This document shows, piece by piece, positions 32,601 through 39,305 of a stretch of 64,000 nt of DNA. The position numbers and the translations under genes were made by a program. The stretch's first letter is position 1. Every line of letters begins with the position of its first letter. Below the pieces are notes generated by a model, which searched no databases, was not told where the DNA came from, and saw nothing but the letters and a program-made list of their open reading frames with translations. The stretch is from JBGSMF01 sp964651475 (lineage in GTDB: Bacteria; Chloroflexota; Anaerolineae; Fen-1058): assembly GCA_964651475.1 (NCBI GenBank), contig CAZYXV010000019.1, positions 1 through 64,000 on the forward strand, given 5' to 3'.

Positions 32601-35530
32601 AGCGCGCGCTGCACTGGCTCCGCGGGCGTCCCCTCCTCCACCGGACCAGGCGCACTGAAAGACGATGGCAGGCGATTTTCAGGCTGGCGTGGCGGCTGTA
32701 TCGTCGTCCGCTGCTGGCAAGCGGGTGGATCGCTTCCGCCGGCGTTATCGGGCTGGCGCTGGTGCGCAACCTGTGGCTCTTGGGCGGGGGACGTATCCAG
32801 CAAACCTGGGCGGCGATTGGCCTGGCGCTGATCACGGGCCTGTACGCTCTTTCGGCGCGGCTGTTCCGGCAGGCGCGCTTTGTATGGATGGCGGCGGTGC
32901 TCGTCTTTGCGCCGTGGACGATCTTGACCAACCTGGGCTGGTTCGTTTTGCACAAGCCCACCACGCCGGGTTTCGCGCTCAGTTGGGTCGTGCTGGCGTG
33001 GGCGCTCTTTTTAGTCGGCCTGCTCGTGCAGCGCGCCACCCGTCCTTCGGCAAGCTCAGGACACCACCGCATCCACACAGGGGCGTATGCCCTGCCGCTC
33101 AGGACCGTGGCGCACGTCTTGCTGCCTCTTTCGCTCTTGTGGGGCATTGCCGACGTGAACACCAGCCGGATAACGTTCGCCCTGGCGATTGGGTTTTATA
33201 CGCTGGCGGCCATACTTGATTACGTTGAAAGGGAACCGGATCGGGCGGGGCAGGTTGTAAACCGGACGAAATTCCTTTACCCGGCGTTGGGCCTGATTCC
33301 CGTGTGGTGCGTTTACGTGTTGCGCTGGCTGCTGCCTGCGGCGCGCCACGAACATTACGGCCTGATGCTCCTGGTGTTTGGCCCGCTCGGAGTAGCCGCC
33401 GGCCAATCCCTCGAACGCTTTATCCTCGCCAGGAAATCGAGCCTTCCAAATGTCCGCCAGCTTGCCGGCGGCTATGCCCTGCCGGCTTATCTCACAGGCT
33501 ATATCTCGCTCATCGTCGGCACGATGCTGGTAGCGCACCAGCCAGCGCTCCTGGCGCTGACGCTGCTCTACGATGCGCTGCTCGCGCTGGTTTCCGCCCG
33601 CATCTTCAGGCATCCACTATGGGTCTATCCGGCGGTCGCCCTGACGCCGCTCTCGCTCCTGATCGCGCTGAACCAGGCCGGCGTGGCCGGCAATCGTCAT
33701 GGGTGGTGGTTGATCGGGCTGGGCGCGGTGTACCTGGGCCTGACGTGGGCGCTGCGCCGGCTCAAATCAGGCGCGTACAGCACGGCCACGCTGGCAAGCG
33801 GCTTTGCGCTGATTGCTTTAGGCTTGCCGCCCTCGAGCCAGGATAAAGACGGCGCACTGTGGGGCTACGGCGGCGCGGCGCTGCTGTACGCCGTCACCGC
33901 GTTTTGGCTGCGCCAGCCCTTGCTGTTGACCCCCGCCTGCGCGCTGGCCATCGTGCCTTACGCGATCGTGATTCAACGCTCGCCCCTCGCGCCGGACTAT
34001 TACGGATTGGCGCTGTTTCCCGGCGCAGCGGCGGCGCTGGCGCTGGGTTGGCGGCTCGACGCCGGCTGGCGAGATTTTCCGTGGGGCCATCCGCCTAAAT
34101 GGGGATTGGCGCTGGGCGAGCGTTTGCTGAATTGGTGGGCGCTGCCGCTCTACGCGCTGGGCTTTGGCCTGACAGCGGCCAGCCCCTTGTTCACACACTC
34201 CCGCGCAGGTCTAACGGCCCTCAACCTGGCGCTGATGATGCCGCTGTTTGGATGGGCTATCTATCGCTTCCGGCTGCGCGGCTGGCTCCTGGCGCTGGCC
34301 GCGGCGGGACACCTGGCCGCGCTGTACTTTCTTAAAGAGTTGGGCTGGTGGCGCTATCCGCCGTATGCCTGGGCCAGATTCTTGCCGGTCACGCTGGCGG
34401 CGGCGGGAGCTGGCATGCTCATCGAATGGCGGCGCGAGGAAGGCTCGCCGCTTCACCCGGCGCGCCTCCTGGCGGGATGGTCGCGCCCGCTGTACGGCCT
34501 GGCGCTGCTCGACGTTATCGTGAGCCAACTGGCAAGCCTGGGCGGCACGAGCGATGGGGCGCTCGTCACCCTGACGCACGCGCTGCTAATCGCCGCGCTG
34601 GCCTCGTTTTGGATATCCGGCTCGCTGCCTTTTCTCAGCACGGCGTTGGGCATTGTAGCATTGCTGCAATGGCTTTTTACCCTGCGCGGCCTAATGGAAG
34701 GATTGCCGGTGGCGCTGGCGCAATTGGCGCTGGCGTATGGATTGGTCGGCTACGGGTTGGCGTTCGCGCGCAAGCGGCCCGGCGCTGCCAGCCCCCGGCT
34801 CTGGATTTGGGAGACGCCCCTGATACAATCGGGCCTGTGGTTATCTTTTGCCATCCTGGTAATCACAGCCATATTTGGCATTGACCTGGTAGGGTGGACC
34901 CTCCGCGCCATGCTTGGTTTTTCTTTCCGAGACATTGTCGAACTAGAAACCGTGCGAATGATAGTTGGCGTGCTGGCCTTGTTAGGGCTGCTCTACGTGG
35001 GCGCGGCCTTTACGTATCGCCGCGTGCGGCTGGGATACGCGGCGATTGGGATGCTGTTGGCCGCCTGGATCACGCACGCCTTTTACGTCCAGCAGTGGGA
35101 TGGCGCGGCGCACGTGCAGTGGTACGCCGTGCCGGCGGGACTGTACCTGGCTGGCGTGGCTTTTGTGGAATGGCAGCGCGGCAACAAGACCTTTTCTCGG
35201 TGGCTCGATTACGCGGCGCTGGCGTTGATGATGAGCTCGCTCTTTTGGCAGACGCTGCTCTTTGGCTGGCGCTACGCCCTCATGCTGGGCGCGGAGGGCT
35301 TTGCGTCTTTTTGGTGGGGCAGCGCCCGGCGGCTGCGCCGCTTTCTATACGCCGGCATGCTGGGCGTGGTGCTGGCGACTGTGGCGCAATTGATCAACTC
35401 GCTGCAATCCATCAACCAATGGATCGTCTTTGGGCTGATTGGACTGCTGGCGATTGCGGCCGCCGTGCTGATCGAGCGCAAGCTGGAAGAAATCAAGGCG
35501 TGGCTAGAAGTGTTGGAGACGTGGGAGTGA
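29651..35530 (+). CDS. Giant polytopic membrane protein with N-terminal zinc ribbon
   Basis: 1959 residues. A treble-clef-like zinc ribbon (HCPACDQ...CPQCQF, residues 2-24) precedes two copies of a short helical motif (LEINLGLRLPPF and LEINLGLRPAPA, about 72 and 192). A Pro/Glu linker (about 195-225) follows, then some 1700 residues of almost continuous transmembrane helices, probably dozens. I do not recognise a characterised family; related DUF2157-type membrane proteins come to mind. At about residue 1131 interspersed repeat DNA (33043-33063) encodes RPSASSG in a loop. GAGGAG precedes the ATG. It heads an operon with a PrsW-like protease 4 bp downstream. Confidence 0.8.
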   Translation: MHCPACDQPDFDPTAPCPQCQFSGDPALVEELAHVDWVLDQIGGWPVFNEADRQSIRQHYAARQRELEINLGLRLPPFTDEQAAAAWPELVQREALLQYLAEWLEEGSLQPPAAQTLVEQVKRQIKDLLEQLEGRARPALHQTDFGRLDLIRFLLEAVDHLSQKDGFATPEAHALVRSRLEAQQEHLEINLGLRPAPAPEPQPAPPEPEPAPPAPPPAPPAAPPLPFRDRLLRTLLSVRTLQALLFLGIFLTFSAALSFVAWGWRDFSAPLRVAIPTGFTALFFAMGWYVRTRTPLYRSGIALSAIASLLIPIDFYTLYANLNISADYGPSFWLLTSLACLAAYIVTTLIIQNPLFGYLVGVAAGSTVLALIQVAHQALGFSLDWRTAGLSALALCFTVLSARRSSPRLPRVFADPLRALALLAMGVLMPLSFGWRYIGRSAYDTLHYAMTINWWVGGFIFGWGAVYHRSRSLGILAAMTLPIATYMAQAALFDWREINPAWHAFGWACLVPLYFVVGHRLLARKEDTVLYGHGRTATGWGAALLIAAALWSLTEFSSGAAAACSHAVLAGSVVLATRLWRRPAYLYGASLLSFSALTFALTELNLNLSQLTPGWAALAIAHMLIAIRLRDASAQGQAGAPSFFATPLVTAAYALAALAIAQALAPYDGDSVAYVLGNWLGLAAWGAWLAHTGQPGFAASPPSRSTFFSRVLYDFRRSRFHWFTALPLPVWLWVLFSNRGPLDSSFPIALAVLAWGLGALSYRLERVESAYGLPWYLMELLVSIAAPLAAWLVAPEGFTPALCLLAVGLLYFADAAANRQTIELLPGGLVTAWGLERLLDKLRVSFDATTLILALLVAAYILGALWIERKKSPVFTHRFLIPLYLSAHLISLAVLWRIYVHPINDVLRDIAWTDEMRAWGAAGQIVLGIVYGLYAWGIYKEHWAHAAAWLLMGGGGFVAIAYSQGRGSSAAKGALAVIAFILAERALHWLRGRPLLHRTRRTERRWQAIFRLAWRLYRRPLLASGWIASAGVIGLALVRNLWLLGGGRIQQTWAAIGLALITGLYALSARLFRQARFVWMAAVLVFAPWTILTNLGWFVLHKPTTPGFALSWVVLAWALFLVGLLVQRATRPSASSGHHRIHTGAYALPLRTVAHVLLPLSLLWGIADVNTSRITFALAIGFYTLAAILDYVEREPDRAGQVVNRTKFLYPALGLIPVWCVYVLRWLLPAARHEHYGLMLLVFGPLGVAAGQSLERFILARKSSLPNVRQLAGGYALPAYLTGYISLIVGTMLVAHQPALLALTLLYDALLALVSARIFRHPLWVYPAVALTPLSLLIALNQAGVAGNRHGWWLIGLGAVYLGLTWALRRLKSGAYSTATLASGFALIALGLPPSSQDKDGALWGYGGAALLYAVTAFWLRQPLLLTPACALAIVPYAIVIQRSPLAPDYYGLALFPGAAAALALGWRLDAGWRDFPWGHPPKWGLALGERLLNWWALPLYALGFGLTAASPLFTHSRAGLTALNLALMMPLFGWAIYRFRLRGWLLALAAAGHLAALYFLKELGWWRYPPYAWARFLPVTLAAAGAGMLIEWRREEGSPLHPARLLAGWSRPLYGLALLDVIVSQLASLGGTSDGALVTLTHALLIAALASFWISGSLPFLSTALGIVALLQWLFTLRGLMEGLPVALAQLALAYGLVGYGLAFARKRPGAASPRLWIWETPLIQSGLWLSFAILVITAIFGIDLVGWTLRAMLGFSFRDIVELETVRMIVGVLALLGLLYVGAAFTYRRVRLGYAAIGMLLAAWITHAFYVQQWDGAAHVQWYAVPAGLYLAGVAFVEWQRGNKTFSRWLDYAALALMMSSLFWQTLLFGWRYALMLGAEGFASFWWGSARRLRRFLYAGMLGVVLATVAQLINSLQSINQWIVFGLIGLLAIAAAVLIERKLEEIKAWLEVLETWE

Positions 35531-35534
35531 GGCG

Positions 35535-36848
35535 ATGAAAATGGCAAACGGCCCCATGCCAACCTGGTTGAAGCAAGCGATTTTGGGCGCCGCTTTGCTC
35601 CTGGCGCTGCCGGGGCTGCCGGCGCTGGTGGGAACGTGCTGCGTGGCGTTGATGCTGGCGGCGGACGGGAGCCGCGAAGCGCCGAGTGTGGGCGTGGCCA
35701 GCCTGACGTTTGCGGCCGTGACGCTTGGAGCGGGCGGCGCGGTGGGCTGGCACGCGTTGCGCTCGCTGCGCGGCAAACCCTCCAGGCTGCTGCGCCTGCC
35801 GCCCGCCTGGGCACTGGCCGGGCTGTTCGGATTTTTCGTGGCCGTGGGGCTGCTTGTTTCCAGCGCCAACCTTGCCCCCGGATTCTTTTTCCCGCCCATC
35901 TTGTTGGTGGCCGCCAGCCTGCCGCCGCTGCTGGCCGTCTCGTGGTTTACCCCCATGCAGTCGCGGGGGTTCACACGCATGGAGGCAGATGGACTCACCT
36001 GGCGGCGCGGCGTGGTGGCTTTTGCCGGCGGCGCCACGGTCAGCGTGGCGATTGCGCTCGTGCTGGAAACACTGCTGCCCGTGATCTTTATGGCGCTGAT
36101 TTCCAACTTGTACGGCGCCGTCACCAAGAGCGTGCAGGTCCTGTTCGACGCGCTGGCCGGCCAGGAAATCGCCTCGGCCATCACCAGCCGCGGCTTTATA
36201 TACGTTTTCGTGCAAATCGCCGTCGTCGCGCCGATGGCGGAAGAACTGGCCAAGCCGCTGGTCACGCTGCCGCTGGTGGGCCGCCTTTCGCGCCGAGACG
36301 CCTTTCTGGCGGCGGCCATGGCCGGGGCCGGATTTGCCGCGCTGGAAAATGTGATTTATGCCGGGCTGGGGTTCTATTTCTGGGCCGGCATCTTGATCGT
36401 GCGGGCGGTGGGCGGCGCGATTCACCCGCTGGGCGCGGGGCTGGTGGGCCTGGGCTGGCGCGACGTTTTGAGGGGCGAGCCGCGCGCCTGGCCCAGGTGG
36501 CTGGTCCGCTTTGGCGCGGCGGCCGGCATGCACGCGCTGTGGAACGGCGGCTCGCTGCTGGTCATCACGCTGGCCGGGGCGCGTTTTTTTGGCGAGCTGC
36601 CCCCCGAGATTGACGTGCTGGGGCTGTCGGCGGCGGGGACGACGCTGGCGTTACTGATCGTGCTGGGACTGGCCGCCCTGTGGATGGGGCGCGCCATCGC
36701 GCAGCGCTCCATGGCCGCCGCCCCCGAGCTTGCACCTACAGACATTGAATTTACGCTTTCGGATCGGGCCGCGGCGATTTGGGCGCTGGCCTGCCTGGCG
36801 GCGATTGTGCCGGCGGGAATCGCCGGCTTGCAGTTGTTGATGCGCTAA
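35535..36848 (+). CDS. PrsW-like intramembrane metalloprotease
   Basis: 437 residues with about ten transmembrane helices. The PrsW/CPBP-type catalytic pattern is present: MAEELAKPL (EExxK), AALENVIYA, a histidine in GGAIHPLGAG, and MHALWNG. PrsW of Bacillus cleaves an anti-sigma factor in the membrane; the substrate here is unknown, though the huge membrane protein encoded 4 bp upstream is the obvious neighbour. The next gene starts 2 bp after the stop, so three genes form a tight operon. Confidence 0.82.
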   Translation: MKMANGPMPTWLKQAILGAALLLALPGLPALVGTCCVALMLAADGSREAPSVGVASLTFAAVTLGAGGAVGWHALRSLRGKPSRLLRLPPAWALAGLFGFFVAVGLLVSSANLAPGFFFPPILLVAASLPPLLAVSWFTPMQSRGFTRMEADGLTWRRGVVAFAGGATVSVAIALVLETLLPVIFMALISNLYGAVTKSVQVLFDALAGQEIASAITSRGFIYVFVQIAVVAPMAEELAKPLVTLPLVGRLSRRDAFLAAAMAGAGFAALENVIYAGLGFYFWAGILIVRAVGGAIHPLGAGLVGLGWRDVLRGEPRAWPRWLVRFGAAAGMHALWNGGSLLVITLAGARFFGELPPEIDVLGLSAAGTTLALLIVLGLAALWMGRAIAQRSMAAAPELAPTDIEFTLSDRAAAIWALACLAAIVPAGIAGLQLLMR

Positions 36849-36850
36849 AG

Positions 36851-37405
36851 ATGAAGCAGTTAGCTAGTTTTCTCAAGCGACCCAACTTTTGGATAGCGGC
36901 CATTCTAATCGTGGCCAATCTCTATGCCTGGGGAAAAATGCTGTCATCCAGGGCAGCGGCTTATACCGTCGAGCCGATCCGCGACCCCGAGATCGAGACG
37001 CTGCTGGAATACATTCGTTCCGGCGACCATTCAGGCGAAAGCTGGCAGGTCACGCTCACCCAGTTGGAAGCCGAGCAAACCATCACGTGGTACCTGGAAC
37101 GCTACCCACAAATTCCTTTCGAGTCTCCCCGCGTGCGCATCACGCCGGATTACGTGGGGGGCGAAGGCGACGCCACGCTGGCCGGGCTGCGTGTGCACGT
37201 GGGCGGCAAGGCGCGCATCACGCTGGCGAACGGCCTGCCGGTGGTCAACATCCTCGAATTGAGCATCCCCCTCCCCGGCCCCATCCGCCAGGCCATCGAA
37301 GACGAAATCCAGACACAATTGCAGCGCGCCGAGCTGCTGCCGGTGCGCTTTATCTCGGCGGAATGGTTCGACGGCCAGGTGATCGTAAAGGGAACGATAC
37401 GCTGA
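36851..37405 (+). CDS. Membrane-anchored protein of unknown function
   Basis: 184 residues from ATG 36851, which lies 2 bp after the PrsW-like stop and is preceded by GCTAAAG; the frame is open further upstream inside the protease gene. One N-terminal helix (about 13-30) is followed by an extracytoplasmic domain of mixed alpha/beta type with VRITPDYVGGEGD, GGKARITLANGLP and AEWFDGQVIVKG. This resembles the lipid-binding-like domains attached to some membrane regulators, but no family is claimed. The 3' end runs straight into a 15-bp inverted repeat. Confidence 0.7.
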   Translation: MKQLASFLKRPNFWIAAILIVANLYAWGKMLSSRAAAYTVEPIRDPEIETLLEYIRSGDHSGESWQVTLTQLEAEQTITWYLERYPQIPFESPRVRITPDYVGGEGDATLAGLRVHVGGKARITLANGLPVVNILELSIPLPGPIRQAIEDEIQTQLQRAELLPVRFISAEWFDGQVIVKGTIR

Positions 37406-37410
37406 CTGTC

Positions 37411-39162
37411 TTACCTTCCCGGAAGCTCTGAGCTTCCGGGAAGGTTTGCGCCGATTTCGCTCTGCAAGATGCAGCGCAATATGCGGCGCAAGATGGCCAC
37501 GGCGCAGGCATACGAAGCATCCATCCCAAAATACAACAGGCTCTTGGAAAGCAGCTCTTGCCGGCGGCTGTAGGGCGTATCCGACGCATAGTGCAAAAAG
37601 CCAATGTCGTAGCGCGCCAGCAAAAACAGGTTGACGATCTCGTTGACGGGATGGCGCTTGGGCGCCAGGTCCTCGTACACCGCGCTGAGATAAGGCCCGG
37701 CCTCCATCTCGATATCGGTATAGCCCTCGCTATAGAACACGTGCATAAACTCGCGGTTTTGCAGGAACGTGCCGCGCACGGTGACGGCCTTTTGATTGTC
37801 GAACACAGTGCCGTAGCGCAAATACGGCGCGACGTCGTCGGCGGCAAAGCAATTGCGGAACAGGTACGTGTTTTGCGAGTGCTGGTCGTACGCCACGTTG
37901 GGAATCATCACGTCGCCCACGCGCCCGTTGAGCGTGGCTGCCTTGCCCATCACGTACACCCCCGCCAGCTCCGAGGCAAAAGAAGCCACCTCGGTGAGAA
38001 TGTTGTACGCCGCCGCGCCCAACGGATAATCAATGTTGACAATCACGGCGCGGCTGTCTTGCAGGCGCTCTAGGCCGGGCATGTGCAAGCGCGCGTCAAA
38101 GCGGGCCGGGTCGAGCCGGTTCAACTCGATCACCTGGGCATCCACATCCAGGTACGATTGCGCGCCGGCGTACCACACGCCGTGCTCGCGCTCAAACTCC
38201 AGGCAGGCGCGTAGTTCGTCCTGGCGGCCGGGCCGGCGCAAGTGCTGGCGCAGCAAGTAATAGAGCAGGTTATCCAGGCGGCCCGGCGCGCCTTCGCTCT
38301 GCGCCGCACTGACCTCGGCGCGCAGGTTTTCGGGGTCGTGCTCGTCCAGCGCGGCGATCAGATCGTCCTGCCGCTGGCGAGCGTATCCCACCAGCAAATT
38401 CACCAGGCTGTGAGGGTTGCTGGAAACAAAATACACAGGCCGTTCGCACACGTCCACGCCGGGCGCCTGATCCAGCACGGCGTCCCACCAGCCGCGCGTG
38501 GCCTTGCGGTAATCGTTGGCCGAGCCGGCCAGCAGGCGCACCGCCATACGCTTGGGCGCGCGGGCAATGGCGCGCAAGGTGTCCCACAACGCCTCTTTCC
38601 ACAGCGCCGCCAGCCGCGCAAAATCGCGCTCAGAAAGCCCCAACTCGTTTCTCACCAGCACGTGATCCTCGGCAGTGAGCGCGGCCTTTTCCAGGGTGGC
38701 CCTGGCCTGAGAATTGACCAGGCGCGTGTGCAGCTTGTTCCACTCGATTTCAAACGTGACCAGTTGCGGAATCAGATCGTCAATATCCGACACGCTGGCA
38801 ATGTACGCCGCCAGCCGGTCTTGCCCATCAAAGAACATCCGGCGGCGGCGGGCCGGCGAGGCCGCCGCTTGCCACTGTTCCACGTCGGCGTAACCGCGCC
38901 GTGCAAACACCTCGCGCGATTGCCCCAGCAGCACCAGCCGCGTTTGAGCCAGGCAAGCCGGCAAACGCTGCACAACATAGATGAACGCGCCAACGTCCGG
39001 CTCGGGTTCGTCCGCCCCGGCGTGCAAGCTGGAATTCATCGAGCGGTGCGTTTCTTCCAGGCTGCGCACCTGTACCTCGCCGCTGGAGCGCAGCAGCGAA
39101 TAGTAAGTGCGGATATACAGGTCAATCGAATCGCTGGTTGGCGAAGGCACGCGACGGTCCAT
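37411..39162 (-). CDS. Unknown protein with nucleoside-phosphorylase-like C-terminal half
   Basis: 583 residues, cytoplasmic by sequence. The N-terminal about 330 residues are helical and unfamiliar. From about 370, AVIVNIDYPLGAAAYN, GKAATLNGRVGDVMIP, AVTVRGTFLQN and YTDIEMEAGPYL are laid out as in purine/MTA nucleoside phosphorylase folds, where a Met-Glu pair contacts the ribose. Activity is inferred only. The last residues (NLPGSSELPGR) and the stop are encoded by the inverted repeat 37413-37445, so repeat insertion has set the C-terminus. Convergent with the preceding operon. Confidence 0.7.
   Translation of the reverse strand: MDRRVPSPTSDSIDLYIRTYYSLLRSSGEVQVRSLEETHRSMNSSLHAGADEPEPDVGAFIYVVQRLPACLAQTRLVLLGQSREVFARRGYADVEQWQAAASPARRRRMFFDGQDRLAAYIASVSDIDDLIPQLVTFEIEWNKLHTRLVNSQARATLEKAALTAEDHVLVRNELGLSERDFARLAALWKEALWDTLRAIARAPKRMAVRLLAGSANDYRKATRGWWDAVLDQAPGVDVCERPVYFVSSNPHSLVNLLVGYARQRQDDLIAALDEHDPENLRAEVSAAQSEGAPGRLDNLLYYLLRQHLRRPGRQDELRACLEFEREHGVWYAGAQSYLDVDAQVIELNRLDPARFDARLHMPGLERLQDSRAVIVNIDYPLGAAAYNILTEVASFASELAGVYVMGKAATLNGRVGDVMIPNVAYDQHSQNTYLFRNCFAADDVAPYLRYGTVFDNQKAVTVRGTFLQNREFMHVFYSEGYTDIEMEAGPYLSAVYEDLAPKRHPVNEIVNLFLLARYDIGFLHYASDTPYSRRQELLSKSLLYFGMDASYACAVAILRRILRCILQSEIGANLPGSSELPGR
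37413..37445. repeat. ACCTTCCCGGAAGCT inverted repeat, copy 2
   Basis: ACCTTCCCGGAAGCT (37413-37427), CTG, AGCTTCCGGGAAGGT (37431-37445). It is the junction of two convergent genes and supplies the last codons of the minus-strand gene. It may serve as a bidirectional transcription barrier, although no long T-run follows. Confidence 0.7.
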
Positions 39163-39230
39163 AAGCCCTCCTGTTGATTGTGTTTTATTCTACCACGTAT
39201 TGCGCGGCGCGTAATTCCATAGCACACAGC

Positions 39231-39291
39231 ACGTTTGACGTTTCACGCCTGACGTTTGACATTTCACGCTTTACGTTTTGGGCTTTACGTT
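39231..39291. repeat. ACGTTTGACG/TTTCACG degenerate repeat
   Basis: Consecutive variants of ACGTTTGACG, TTTCACGCCTG, ACGTTTGACA, TTTCACGCTT and TACGTTTTGGG fill this short divergent intergenic region. It uses the same words as 18014-18105 and 63931-63990. It directly precedes the lipoprotein PBP gene, so it may also hold that gene's promoter (TTTACG...TATAAT at 39293-39298). Confidence 0.6.
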
Positions 39292-39305
39292 CTATAATCA
39301 CCCCT

